This document shows positions 5,856 to 13,164 of a DNA stretch of 13,174 bases, piece after piece. The DNA is from UBA2137 sp037968575 (GTDB taxonomy: Bacteria > Pseudomonadota > Alphaproteobacteria > Micavibrionales > Micavibrionaceae). Location: positions 1 to 13,174 of the forward strand of contig JBBKVR010000003.1 of NCBI GenBank assembly GCA_037968575.1, given 5' to 3'. A program made the position numbers and the translations under genes. How positions within the stretch are numbered: the stretch's first letter is position 1; the number at the start of each line of letters is the position of its first letter. The notes beneath the pieces are model-generated. The model had not been told where the DNA came from and made no database searches. It saw only the letters and a program-made list of their open reading frames with translations.

Positions 5856-6832
5856 GTGATGTAAGACATATTAAAGTCAAGGAAGATGAGGATGGTCAAC
5901 GTCTTGACCGCTGGATGAAGAAACATATTGGTAGAACGCCGTTTGCGCTCACTCAAAAAATGATAAGGACTGGACAAGTTCGTGTAGATGGAAAACGCGC
6001 CAAACCGGATACAAAGCTGATGTTTGGGCAAGAAGTTCGCCTTCCACCTATGGAAAACAAGCATGGGCCGACAACATTCAAACCTCAGGGTGGAGATAGA
6101 GATCTCCTGAAAAATATAACAGTTTACGATGATGGCGACCTGCTTATTTTAAATAAGCCTTATGGTTTGCCATCACAGGGTGGCTCAAAAATAACACGTC
6201 ACGTTGACGGTATTCTTGAATCCTTGACGGATAAAAAAGGCCTACGCCCAAAACTTGCACACCGCCTTGATAGAGATACATCAGGTCTTTTAATTTGTGC
6301 GCGTAAACGCACCACGTTACAGAAACTGGGTAAAATATTTCAGCAAAAAGATATTCGTAAATATTACTGGGCTATCACAGTTGGCGTACCTGATCCTTTG
6401 GAGGGAAGCGTTATTGCGCCTCTTGCTAAAGGAGACGGTCATCAAAAAGACATGATGATTATTGATGAAGAATTTGGCAAATATGCAAGAACAGAATATG
6501 CAGTTGTAGAATCTGCCGGTGTTGATGCTGCGTTGCTCGCCTTCTGGCCAAGAACAGGACGTACACATCAGATACGTGTTCATGCAACATATGCCTTGGA
6601 ATGCCCTATTTTAGGGGACGATAAATATGGTGGACAAACAGATGCATTTGATTCTATTGGCGCATCTTCAAGGCTACATCTCCATGCTTACCGCATCATT
6701 TTTCCTCATCCTAATGAAAAGAAGATGATGGATATAAACGCACCATTGCCCGACGATTTAAAGAAAAGCTGGAATGCTTTTGGCTTTTCGGCCAATGTAA
6801 AAGATGATCCCTTTGAGTTTATCAAAATCTAA
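5852..6832 (+). CDS. rluC: 23S rRNA pseudouridine synthase, RluC/RluD family
   Basis: This 326-residue enzyme isomerises uridine to pseudouridine in RNA. An N-terminal S4-type RNA-binding domain spans about 12-66 ('GQRLDRWMKK', 'QVRVDGKRA'). The catalytic RluA-type domain follows: 'LLILNKPYGLPSQGG' (97-111), 'HRLDRDTSGLL' (137-147) with catalytic Asp140, and 'RTGRTHQIRVH' (234-244), then 'LGDDKYGG'. Alphaproteobacterial genes at this locus are usually called rluC (E. coli RluC makes positions 955, 2504 and 2580), but RluD, with other targets, cannot be excluded from sequence alone. The ATG overlaps the crcB stop (ATGA), with AGGTGA at 5842-5847 as ribosome site, so the two are translationally coupled. 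There is no signal peptide; it is cytosolic. Confidence 0.94.
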   Translation: MSDVRHIKVKEDEDGQRLDRWMKKHIGRTPFALTQKMIRTGQVRVDGKRAKPDTKLMFGQEVRLPPMENKHGPTTFKPQGGDRDLLKNITVYDDGDLLILNKPYGLPSQGGSKITRHVDGILESLTDKKGLRPKLAHRLDRDTSGLLICARKRTTLQKLGKIFQQKDIRKYYWAITVGVPDPLEGSVIAPLAKGDGHQKDMMIIDEEFGKYARTEYAVVESAGVDAALLAFWPRTGRTHQIRVHATYALECPILGDDKYGGQTDAFDSIGASSRLHLHAYRIIFPHPNEKKMMDINAPLPDDLKKSWNAFGFSANVKDDPFEFIKI

Positions 6833-6850
6833 CAAAACAAGGTTGTTCCC

Positions 6851-7738
6851 ATGGTTTTATTCAACGATATGGATGGTTATAAAAAGCCAACAGTTTTCGG
6901 TAAAATTATGAAATGGGGATTTCGAATTCTCATTGTCGTTATCTGTCTTTTCTTATTTTTTATTGGCTCGCTTAATCTTCTGCAAGGAACAGGTGACGCA
7001 CAACGCAATGGTTTGGCATCTGCCATTGGTGAGTTGTCTAGTTCAAAAGTTGATATAGGTATTTTACAAACCTTTAAATTATTTCCACAACTCATTATTG
7101 ATGCACAAAATATTAGATTTGAGGAGTTTGAAACTGGAAAACCTAAAGTCTTGCTCGATGATTTCCATTTCGAAGGTCCTGGCTCTGTTGTTTTCACAAA
7201 AAGCAGCATTTTTAATGATATTAGATTACTCAATATGCGTTTCTTACAGAATGGTCTAACGGCTTTGTCTGTTGACCGTGCAGATGTAAAACAAATTGAT
7301 GAAGATCAAAATCACTTGAGTGTTACGGGAACCTTTGGCGATGAGTCCTATGAGTTGATGATGCCGTTGGAGAGCTGGGTATCAAAGCGCGATGATAATC
7401 GTTATTTTAAATTTCAAGATGGCTTTCCTTTTGTTTTTAAAATGGCAGATACGAATATTCAAGGTGCACTCGTTGCCAATGATGATGGGCAAATGATTGT
7501 TTTTGCAAAAGGCACGTTTGCTGGTGAGAAAACAGAATGTGTTTTGGCAAAGCCTGAAACTCTATGGCTTGGATTAAACCTCAATGATTTCTATATGGTT
7601 GAGAGTGACAGCAACATTGTTACAGGACAAACACAAGTAAGACCTAATGCAGGTATCGTTATTTTAGGAGATGAAACCGCAGATATGGAAAAAGTTACTT
7701 ATGATTTTTCTGCTATTGACGAAGCCTGTAAACCTTAG
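6851..7738 (+). CDS. Membrane-anchored AsmA-like protein, unknown function
   Basis: A 295-residue protein with a short cytosolic start, one transmembrane helix at about 24-44 and the rest probably periplasmic. Just after the helix comes 'SSSKVDIGILQTFKLFPQL' (63-81) and 'IIDAQNIRF', a pattern like the start of AsmA/TamB-type domains, in which amphipathic strands follow an N-terminal anchor; beta-strand-like alternation continues to the end. Known AsmA-family proteins affect outer-membrane lipid or protein transport, but this one is much shorter than AsmA and the relation is weak, so function is not assigned. Start ATG at 6851 has AAGG (6839-6842) eight bases upstream; ATG at 6869 lacks a ribosome site. 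It lies 18 bases after the RluC-like gene and 9 before ATP12, a place where many alphaproteobacteria carry a HAD-family hydrolase. Confidence 0.75.
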   Translation: MVLFNDMDGYKKPTVFGKIMKWGFRILIVVICLFLFFIGSLNLLQGTGDAQRNGLASAIGELSSSKVDIGILQTFKLFPQLIIDAQNIRFEEFETGKPKVLLDDFHFEGPGSVVFTKSSIFNDIRLLNMRFLQNGLTALSVDRADVKQIDEDQNHLSVTGTFGDESYELMMPLESWVSKRDDNRYFKFQDGFPFVFKMADTNIQGALVANDDGQMIVFAKGTFAGEKTECVLAKPETLWLGLNLNDFYMVESDSNIVTGQTQVRPNAGIVILGDETADMEKVTYDFSAIDEACKP

Positions 7739-7747
7739 AGAAATTTG

Positions 7748-8473
7748 ATGAAAAGATTTTATAAAGAAATCTCTCTTGGTTCTGAGGAAGATAATAGATT
7801 CTCTATATTGCTGGATGGGAAACCTGTTAAAACACCATCTGGAAAAATTCTCTCTACACCTAACAAGGTAATAGCAGAAGTTATGAGTGAGGAATGGGGG
7901 GCGCAAAAAGAAACAATTAACCCGCAAACTATGCCCGTAACCCAGATGGTTACAACGCATCTTGATCATGTTTCTCTTTACCGTAGTGATATCGAAAGAC
8001 AAATTTTAAATTATCTAGATACGGACATGCTTTGTTACCGCGCAGAAGACACGGGCGTCACTTCAGCAATGGCAAAACGCCAAGCTGGGAAATGGGATAA
8101 ATGGGTTGGGTGGTTTAATGGAAAAAGCGCAACAATACTCAAGACAACAACAGAGCTTAATGCCATTAAGCAAGATGATATTGCTCACGAATATGCGAAA
8201 GCTCGTGTTACGGCCATGGATGATTTTGAGTTTACTTTGTTGCAAATCCTGACTGCTGAAACAGGATCCTTTATTTTAGCGCTTGCTTATCTGGATGAAG
8301 ATATGAGTCCAAGAGATATGCTAGAAACTGCAAATGTTGAAGATTTTCTCAAAAGTGAAATTTATAATACTGACTTTTATGGACAAGACCCTCATCTGGA
8401 AAAACAATGGGCACAAGACGAACGCATATACACTGCGTGTCGTTTATGCTCGGATGCAATAAAAGCAGCATGA
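7748..8473 (+). CDS. ATP12 family F1-ATPase assembly chaperone
   Basis: A 241-residue soluble protein of the ATP12 family. In mitochondria Atp12 binds the free F1 alpha subunit and prevents aggregation before alpha3-beta3 assembly; bacterial members occur mainly in Alphaproteobacteria. Signatures visible are 'LLDGKPVKTPSG' (21-32), 'EEWGAQKETINPQTMPVTQ' (48-66), 'YLDTDMLCYRAE' (89-100) and the aromatic 'KWDKWVGWF' about residue 113. The start is ATG at 7748; a TTG codon directly before it is in frame but not needed. AGAG at 7737-7740, overlapping the upstream stop codon, is the likely ribosome site. The stop overlaps the next gene's start (ATGA at 8470-8473). No ATP synthase genes are in the window, so its partner is encoded elsewhere. 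Confidence 0.95.
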   Translation: MKRFYKEISLGSEEDNRFSILLDGKPVKTPSGKILSTPNKVIAEVMSEEWGAQKETINPQTMPVTQMVTTHLDHVSLYRSDIERQILNYLDTDMLCYRAEDTGVTSAMAKRQAGKWDKWVGWFNGKSATILKTTTELNAIKQDDIAHEYAKARVTAMDDFEFTLLQILTAETGSFILALAYLDEDMSPRDMLETANVEDFLKSEIYNTDFYGQDPHLEKQWAQDERIYTACRLCSDAIKAA

Positions 8474-9057
8474 CAGCCGGTCTAATCAAAGGTGAAGATG
8501 GTAAAATGCGCTGCTGGTGGTGCGGTGATAATCCTCTCTATATGCATTATCACGATACGGAGTGGGGGCAAGAAACCAAAAACGATATAGCCCTTTACGA
8601 AAAAATTTGCCTTGAAGGTTTTCAAGCAGGGCTGAGTTGGATTACGATTTTAAAAAAACGTGAGAACTTTAGAAAAGCGTTTGCTGGTTTTGACTTTGTA
8701 AAAGTTGCAAAATTCACCGATAAGGATGTTGAGAGACTTATACAAAACGCAGGCATTATTCGACATAGAGGAAAAATTGAAGCAACCATTCATAATGCAG
8801 GGCTAACAATTGAGCTAATTAAAGAGGCGGGAAGTTTGTGGGAGTATTTTTTACGGTATAGGCCATTGGTCGGAAGCAGACCTAATGAAATTACTTACGA
8901 GACTGTCGGAAAATTGGCAATAACACCTGAGTCAGAGGGGTTAGCAAAAGATTTAAAAAAACGAGGATTTAAATTTTTGGGTCCCACAACTATGTACGCA
9001 CATATGCAAGCCATGGGGTTGGTCAATGACCATGTAGAAGGATGCAGTTTCCGCTAA
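8470..9057 (+). CDS. tag: DNA-3-methyladenine glycosylase I
   Basis: Tag removes 3-methyladenine from alkylated DNA, starting base excision repair. The 195-residue protein matches the E. coli enzyme throughout: 'YHDTEWG' (27-33), 'CLEGFQAGLSWITILKKREN' (47-66), 'AGIIRHRGKI', 'KKRGFKFLGPTT' and 'GLVNDHVEGC' at the end. The zinc-snap ligands are present as Cys15, His28, His188 and Cys192, with the same four-residue His-Cys spacing as E. coli His175/Cys179. Glu49 and Trp57 correspond to E. coli Glu38 and Trp46 of the base pocket. The chosen ATG at 8470 overlaps the ATP12 stop in ATGA, implying coupled translation. An ATG at 8506 with AAAGGTGA ten bases upstream is a fair alternative and would give 183 residues without losing any ligand. 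It ends directly against the convergent small gene on the other strand. Confidence 0.96.
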   Translation: MTAGLIKGEDGKMRCWWCGDNPLYMHYHDTEWGQETKNDIALYEKICLEGFQAGLSWITILKKRENFRKAFAGFDFVKVAKFTDKDVERLIQNAGIIRHRGKIEATIHNAGLTIELIKEAGSLWEYFLRYRPLVGSRPNEITYETVGKLAITPESEGLAKDLKKRGFKFLGPTTMYAHMQAMGLVNDHVEGCSFR

Positions 9058-9228
9058 CTACTTGTCTGCGATGTAGAAGCTAACATCTTCTTTAGTATCT
9101 GAGGGGAGAAAAGCATGAACTGCGCTCAGGCCGTCTTTCTCAGTTTCCTGTGAATTTACTGTACCAGCAACAACAGGAACAGCCGCGGAAAACATTACAA
9201 TTACAAATAGTGCGATTAAATATTTCAT
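9058..9228 (-). CDS. Small exported protein with signal peptide, unknown function
   Basis: A 56-residue ORF starting at ATG 9228 and ending with TAG at 9058-9060. Residues 1-21 form a clear Sec signal peptide: 'MKY', then the hydrophobic core 'LIALFVIVMFSAA', then 'VPVVA' before Gly22, a plausible signal peptidase I site. The mature part would be about 35 residues, mostly polar and acidic, without Cys, and ends 'SFYIADK'. I recognise no family. It follows the membrane-protein gene by 42 bases on the same strand, so it may be the last gene of the mutL operon. Its stop abuts the tag stop with no bases between. The ribosome site is weak (AGG only two bases before ATG). The signal peptide is the main support; expression is unproven. 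Confidence 0.6.
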   Translation of the reverse strand: MKYLIALFVIVMFSAAVPVVAGTVNSQETEKDGLSAVHAFLPSDTKEDVSFYIADK

Positions 9229-9270
9229 GACCTACAAACTGTCACGTATAGATAAAAGTTCCCGCAAAAG

Positions 9271-9789
9271 CTAAATCCACTTTGTCGGGTTATCTATGCG
9301 ATAACCTTTTATTCCGCGCCTTACGCCTTTAATAAGACGGTATCCAAGGTAAATAAAAGAGGGGCCTACGGTAATTAAACAGGCCAAAATAATGGCGCTA
9401 AAGTCGACTTCAACCAAAGCAGAATAGGCATTTCTAAGATCTGGGGGACTTTCAGCGATAGATGCTTTTATAACTTCATCAGCAAAAGTTTGTAACGATT
9501 CCTTGCCCGCTATTAAATAAATCCATATGAAGCATAATATAAGCCCGACAGTCATTGCCAGCGAGAAAACCCAGATAGTATGAATAATATATGTTGTGTG
9601 ATTTTCAACGAGGGTTGCATGACCGAATTGTTTGCGGGCAATATAACACCATACAAACACACCCAAAAACAATATCATTGCAAAAAGTTGAACGCTCGCA
9701 TTAGGTATAAATTGCAAAACAACACTTACGATTAGAGCTGCGTAAATATTGGTGACTGTTTTCTTATCTTTGGCAATATCATCTATCAT
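9271..9789 (-). CDS. Four-helix inner-membrane protein, unknown function
   Basis: A 172-residue protein with hydrophobic segments at about 12-28, 32-51, 67-94 and 130-149, and a positively charged cytosolic end. The motif 'YIARKQFGHATLVENHTTYIIHTIW' region before helix 3 and the end 'YRLIKGVRRG' resemble a group of small bacterial membrane proteins related to DUF4870, in which a basic 'YR-ikG' stretch follows the last helix; the resemblance is by eye and weak. Between helices 3 and 4 is a 35-residue loop rich in Glu, Asp and Ser. The start at 9789 lies 17 bases after mutL but has no Shine-Dalgarno, so translation probably depends on mutL. It is upstream of the small exported protein. No enzymatic motif is visible. 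Confidence 0.75.
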   Translation of the reverse strand: MIDDIAKDKKTVTNIYAALIVSVVLQFIPNASVQLFAMILFLGVFVWCYIARKQFGHATLVENHTTYIIHTIWVFSLAMTVGLILCFIWIYLIAGKESLQTFADEVIKASIAESPPDLRNAYSALVEVDFSAIILACLITVGPSFIYLGYRLIKGVRRGIKGYRIDNPTKWI

Positions 9790-9806
9790 GAGAGATATTT
9801 TAGCAC

Positions 9807-11657
9807 TTAATGCCTACCGAACAAGCTTTCGATTTCATTAAGTGATAGCTCAACATAGGTTGGGCGGCCATGATTGCATTGCCCTGAGAGAGGTGTTTCT
9901 TCCATTTGGCGTAAAAGGCTGTTCATTTCTTCGACTGTCAGTCTCCGGCCTGATCTTACGGAACCGTGACACGCCATAGTGGAGAGAATATGATTAATAC
10001 GTTTTTCAAGCCCTGTGATTTCACCGTTCTCGATAATTTCATCTGCTAAATCACGAACAAGTTTTGCAGGGTCAGCTTTTCCAAGTAAGAGAACAGGCAT
10101 ACTTTGAACGGCAACGGCCCCTTTGCCAAAAGGTACAATTTCAAAGCCTAGTTTATTTAAAGAGTCGGCTTGTTCTAAAATCAAATTAAGGGCTGTGTCT
10201 TCAAGTTCAACAATTTCAGGGGTGAGAAGTCCTTGTGACTCAATACCGCTTTCTGCAACTTGTTGTTTAAAGCGTTCATATACTAGTCGTTCATGTGCTG
10301 CGTGCTGATCAACAACAACCATACCTTTTTGTGTTTGGGCAACGATATAACATTCATGAAGTTGTGCTCGGGCTGCTCCTAAAGGATAGGATTGTGCTGC
10401 AATTTCTGTTTCCAGTTCTGCGCGTGCCGATGGTGCAGGGGAACCATGGTAATTATAAGCCAGATTTCCGCCACCACCAGGGTAAAAGAAATTAGGATTG
10501 GGAACATCAGAAAATCCATCTTTATTAAAGGGTTGTGAAGGTGAAGAGGGAAAATCTCCGCCAGTATTCCAGGGAAGAGATGGAGATTGAAAGCCTTGCT
10601 CACGGTTTTGTTGTAAACGTCCTAATGCAGACTGAGAAACGGAGGTTGCTGTTCTATGTCCGCCTTCATGCAAAGCATAACGAATAGCACTAACAATTAG
10701 TCCGCGTACAATTCCAGGGTCTTTGAAACGAACTTCTGTTTTAGCAGGGTGCACGTTCACATCAACATGGGCTTGTGAGAGTTCGATAAATAAAACGGCC
10801 GATGGATAGCGGTCACGTGCCAAAACATCCATATAGGCAGCCCGCAATGCGCCGCCAAGAAGCTTATCCTTAACGGGGCGACCATTCACGAATAGATATT
10901 GATGTTGGGCTGCGCCTCTATGCAAAGTTGGAAGCCCTGCAAAGCCAGTCAGTTTTATATTTTCGCGTTCCGCATTAATTTGTAGAGCATTTTCAGGGAA
11001 ATCTTGCCCAATGAGTTGACCTATACGCTCTAAACGTCTTTCAAATAACTCTCCTTGTGCAGATGTTGTTGAAATAACAGTGTTCCCGTTGTTTGCTAAA
11101 CGGAATGCAATTTCTGGATTGGCAAGGGCAAGCCTGACAACAACATCTTTTACGGCTGCATATTCAGCTTGGTCAGACTTCAGGAATTTAAGACGAGCAG
11201 GTGTGGCATAAAATAAATCTTTAACACTGACCGTTGTGCCTTCTGGGTGTGCTGCTGGTTGAAAACGTGTTTGCTTTCCACCTTCAATGCAAATTTCCCA
11301 TGCTTCATCCCCATTGTGCGCACGACTTGTAATAGCTAAACGTGAAACGGCTGCAATAGAAGGAAGAGCTTCACCGCGAAAGCCAAGGTAATCTAAATGG
11401 AGAAGGTCATTGCTTGGAAGTTTTGATGTTGCATGACGTTTAAGACATATCTGGATATCTTGTTTGTTCATGCCTGTGCCATTGTCGCGCACAGAAATAA
11501 GGACTTTACCACCTTGGCGGATATCGACATCTATACGGTCAGCGCCTGCATCAATGGCGTTCTCAACCAATTCTTTGACAGCAGCAGCAGGTCGCTCGAT
11601 GACTTCACCGGCGGCAATTTGATTGACCAAGGTCTCTGGCAATTCACGAATAGGCAT
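9807..11657 (-). CDS. mutL: DNA mismatch repair protein MutL (endonuclease type)
   Basis: MutL links mismatch recognition by MutS to strand incision. With the start at ATG 11657 it has 616 residues. The N-terminal GHKL ATPase has 'ELVENAIDAGA' (29-39, catalytic Glu32), 'DNGTGM' (58-63), 'GFRGEAL' (92-98) and 'GTTVSVKDLFYATPARLKF'. A Gly/Pro/Ser/Asn-rich linker spans about 348-413. The C-terminal dimerisation domain carries 'DQHAAHERLVYE' (450-461), an exact match to the metal-dependent nicking motif DQHA(x)2E(x)4E, plus 'ACHGSVR' and 'CNHGRP'. It should therefore nick DNA itself, as in bacteria lacking MutH and Dam. The frame is open to TTG 11693 and also has ATG 11666; none has a good ribosome site, and 11657 gives the family's usual 'MPIRELPETLVNQIAAGE' start. 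Second gene of the minus-strand operon. Confidence 0.97.
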   Translation of the reverse strand: MPIRELPETLVNQIAAGEVIERPAAAVKELVENAIDAGADRIDVDIRQGGKVLISVRDNGTGMNKQDIQICLKRHATSKLPSNDLLHLDYLGFRGEALPSIAAVSRLAITSRAHNGDEAWEICIEGGKQTRFQPAAHPEGTTVSVKDLFYATPARLKFLKSDQAEYAAVKDVVVRLALANPEIAFRLANNGNTVISTTSAQGELFERRLERIGQLIGQDFPENALQINAERENIKLTGFAGLPTLHRGAAQHQYLFVNGRPVKDKLLGGALRAAYMDVLARDRYPSAVLFIELSQAHVDVNVHPAKTEVRFKDPGIVRGLIVSAIRYALHEGGHRTATSVSQSALGRLQQNREQGFQSPSLPWNTGGDFPSSPSQPFNKDGFSDVPNPNFFYPGGGGNLAYNYHGSPAPSARAELETEIAAQSYPLGAARAQLHECYIVAQTQKGMVVVDQHAAHERLVYERFKQQVAESGIESQGLLTPEIVELEDTALNLILEQADSLNKLGFEIVPFGKGAVAVQSMPVLLLGKADPAKLVRDLADEIIENGEITGLEKRINHILSTMACHGSVRSGRRLTVEEMNSLLRQMEETPLSGQCNHGRPTYVELSLNEIESLFGRH

Positions 11658-11737
11658 GAGAACCATGCTAAAGAGGTGATGACTCTCGTGCAACGAATGA
11701 GGCCAAAACAGCCTTACTATTTAGTTGATAAGATTTC

Positions 11738-13036
11738 TTAGGAACTTACGATTTCGGTTTTATCAAATACTGTGCCGTCAGTATTAGCACCCTTGAGATT
11801 GATGTTGCGGATATTTGCACCCGTTAAATCAGCTTTGCGAAGATCGGCACCTGAAAGATCGGCATTCTCAAGATTACTTCCCATAAAAACCACATGACTT
11901 AGTTTGGCATCGCGCAAATTCACGAAACGTAGGTCAGCGCCACTTAAGTTTACGCGCTCAATACGTTGTGAACCATCGGGACGTTTAAAGAGAAGAGGGG
12001 AAAGATTGGCTCCTCGCAGATTCGCACGGTTCATTTTTACATTAATAAAACGAGAGCCACGTAAATCTGCTTCGGTTAAAAAGCAATCACGAAAATCGGA
12101 ATCATCAAATTGGCAGAACTGCATTTGCGCATCACTTAAATCAAGCCCTATGAAGCTCACATTAAGCGCTTTCAATGCCGTGATTGGGTAATCCTTGAGG
12201 TTAGCAATAGAGCGCATGTCCGTATTGGAGATATCCATTTGCTCGCCTTCACGTCCGCTGGATTTAATCCATGCTGCGTGCTTCTCAATCATTTCCTGAA
12301 GAGTGATGCCTTTTTCTTTTAGAAGGTCACCAATTTTCTTGTGCGTACCTCGCGCACCTTTTATGGCATCATTATCATGTTCGGCATTATCGAGAATAAC
12401 GCCTTCTGTGATAGTATCTGCAAGATTTGCAGCGCGCAGATCACATCCACTAAAATCAGCATCGGTTAGGTTTGCGCCTTCAAAATTTACACCGCGTAAA
12501 TCTGCGTCTTTGATAACAATTCCAGTTAAGTCGGCTTCTGAGAAATCAGCTTCTGTCGCACGAGAGCCTGAAAGATTAGTTTTATGCATACGTGCGCCAG
12601 CAAAGCTTGCTTTTCCTGCACGTTCTTTACCAAGATCCATCTGCTTGATACGGCCCTCAGAATCATTCTTCATGATTTTCCCTTCACGAAGGTCGGTTGA
12701 ACCAAGGTCAGCTCCGCTGAGATTGGCTCCCGCAACATAGGCACCACGAAAATCAGCGCGCTTAAAATTGGCTCTTTCTAGACTGGCATTTCGTAGGTCG
12801 CAGGCATAGAAACTGGCGTTCACAAAATTACCGCCTGAGAGATCAGCACCGTTTAGGATTGAGCCTGTAAAGTCGGCACCTTCCATGTTGGCACCATTAA
12901 ATTTAAGGCCGGTCATGTCTTTAAATTTGAGATTTGCCCGTAAGCCACCACGTACGCCACGTTTGAACTTGGTGTGTTTTTCAATCACTTTATTAAGATC
13001 GGATTGTGTCAGAGTTTCGTATTTAGGTTTGTCCAT
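11738..13036 (-). CDS. Pentapeptide-repeat protein with two repeated modules
   Basis: A 432-residue cytosolic protein without signal peptide or membrane helix. Long runs of the A(D/N)LXX pattern, as in 'GADLSGADL' and 'KADLTGANI', predict right-handed quadrilateral beta-helices at about 33-120, 142-217 and 290-426. Each half is introduced by a short helical segment: 'NKVIEKHTKF' (15-24) followed by 'GGLRANL' (30-36), and 'QEMIEKHAAWIKSSGREGE' (247-265) followed by 'MDISNTDM' (267-274). The second is a motif (helix, His-x-x-Trp, Ser-Gly-x-x-Gly, then repeats) seen in other alphaproteobacterial pentapeptide proteins. Biochemical function is unknown; a few relatives (Qnr, MfpA) mimic DNA and protect gyrase, but nothing here shows that. 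First gene before mutL, 80 bases upstream of its chosen start. AAAGAG directly before ATG is a poorly spaced ribosome site. Confidence 0.9.
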   Translation of the reverse strand: MDKPKYETLTQSDLNKVIEKHTKFKRGVRGGLRANLKFKDMTGLKFNGANMEGADFTGSILNGADLSGGNFVNASFYACDLRNASLERANFKRADFRGAYVAGANLSGADLGSTDLREGKIMKNDSEGRIKQMDLGKERAGKASFAGARMHKTNLSGSRATEADFSEADLTGIVIKDADLRGVNFEGANLTDADFSGCDLRAANLADTITEGVILDNAEHDNDAIKGARGTHKKIGDLLKEKGITLQEMIEKHAAWIKSSGREGEQMDISNTDMRSIANLKDYPITALKALNVSFIGLDLSDAQMQFCQFDDSDFRDCFLTEADLRGSRFINVKMNRANLRGANLSPLLFKRPDGSQRIERVNLSGADLRFVNLRDAKLSHVVFMGSNLENADLSGADLRKADLTGANIRNINLKGANTDGTVFDKTEIVSS

Positions 13037-13085
13037 GCTCTTTAAAGATAGTCCCAGAAGTTTAATAAAGTGTTTTAATTTCTCA

Positions 13086-13114
13086 AGTATATAGCAAAAA
13101 AATCACCCTTTCGA
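13086..13114 (-). promoter_or_regulatory. Likely promoter of the pentapeptide-mutL operon
   Basis: On the minus strand TATACT (13091-13086) is a near-perfect -10 box and TCGAAA (13114-13109) a four-of-six -35 box with a 17-base spacer. Transcription would begin near 13079, about 42 bases before the ATG at 13036. The poor -35 box suggests an activator could be needed. Confidence 0.5.
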
Positions 13115-13148
13115 GGTAATAGGCTTATTTTTTAAAGAGAAATGCGTA

Positions 13149-13164
13149 AGATTCAGCTGAATCT
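13149..13164. promoter_or_regulatory. Perfect 16-bp palindrome with two GANTC sites
   Basis: AGATTCAGCTGAATCT is a perfect palindrome, containing GATTC and GAATC, both matches to GANTC. ATGC (13142-13145) and GCAT (13165-13168) extend the dyad after a three-base interruption on one side only. It lies about 35 bp upstream of the -35 box at 13109-13114, a usual place for an activator or repressor dimer, but it could also belong to a gene beyond the window edge. Confidence 0.4.

Noticed and set aside
8407..8469. N-terminal extension of Tag to ATG 8407
   Set aside because: It runs through the end of ATP12 in another frame and adds residues without family similarity.
9070..9096. Terminator hairpin after tag
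   Set aside because: The stem has only five A/T-rich pairs with an eight-base loop and the following sequence TTCTTT is interrupted; it also lies within the small coding region.
11658..11693. Longer MutL beginning at TTG 11693 or ATG 11666
   Set aside because: The extra residues are not part of the conserved MutL start and neither codon has a ribosome site; kept only as alternatives.
12303..12740. Long plus-strand frames opposite the pentapeptide gene
   Set aside because: They arise from the repeated antisense of the A(D/N)LXX codons, which leaves few stops; the composition is biased (Arg/Ser/Ala) and there is no ribosome site or family pattern.
11738..13036. DNA-level periodic repeats, considered as a CRISPR or satellite array
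   Set aside because: The period is that of five-residue protein repeats in one open frame; units diverge and no spacer-repeat pattern exists.
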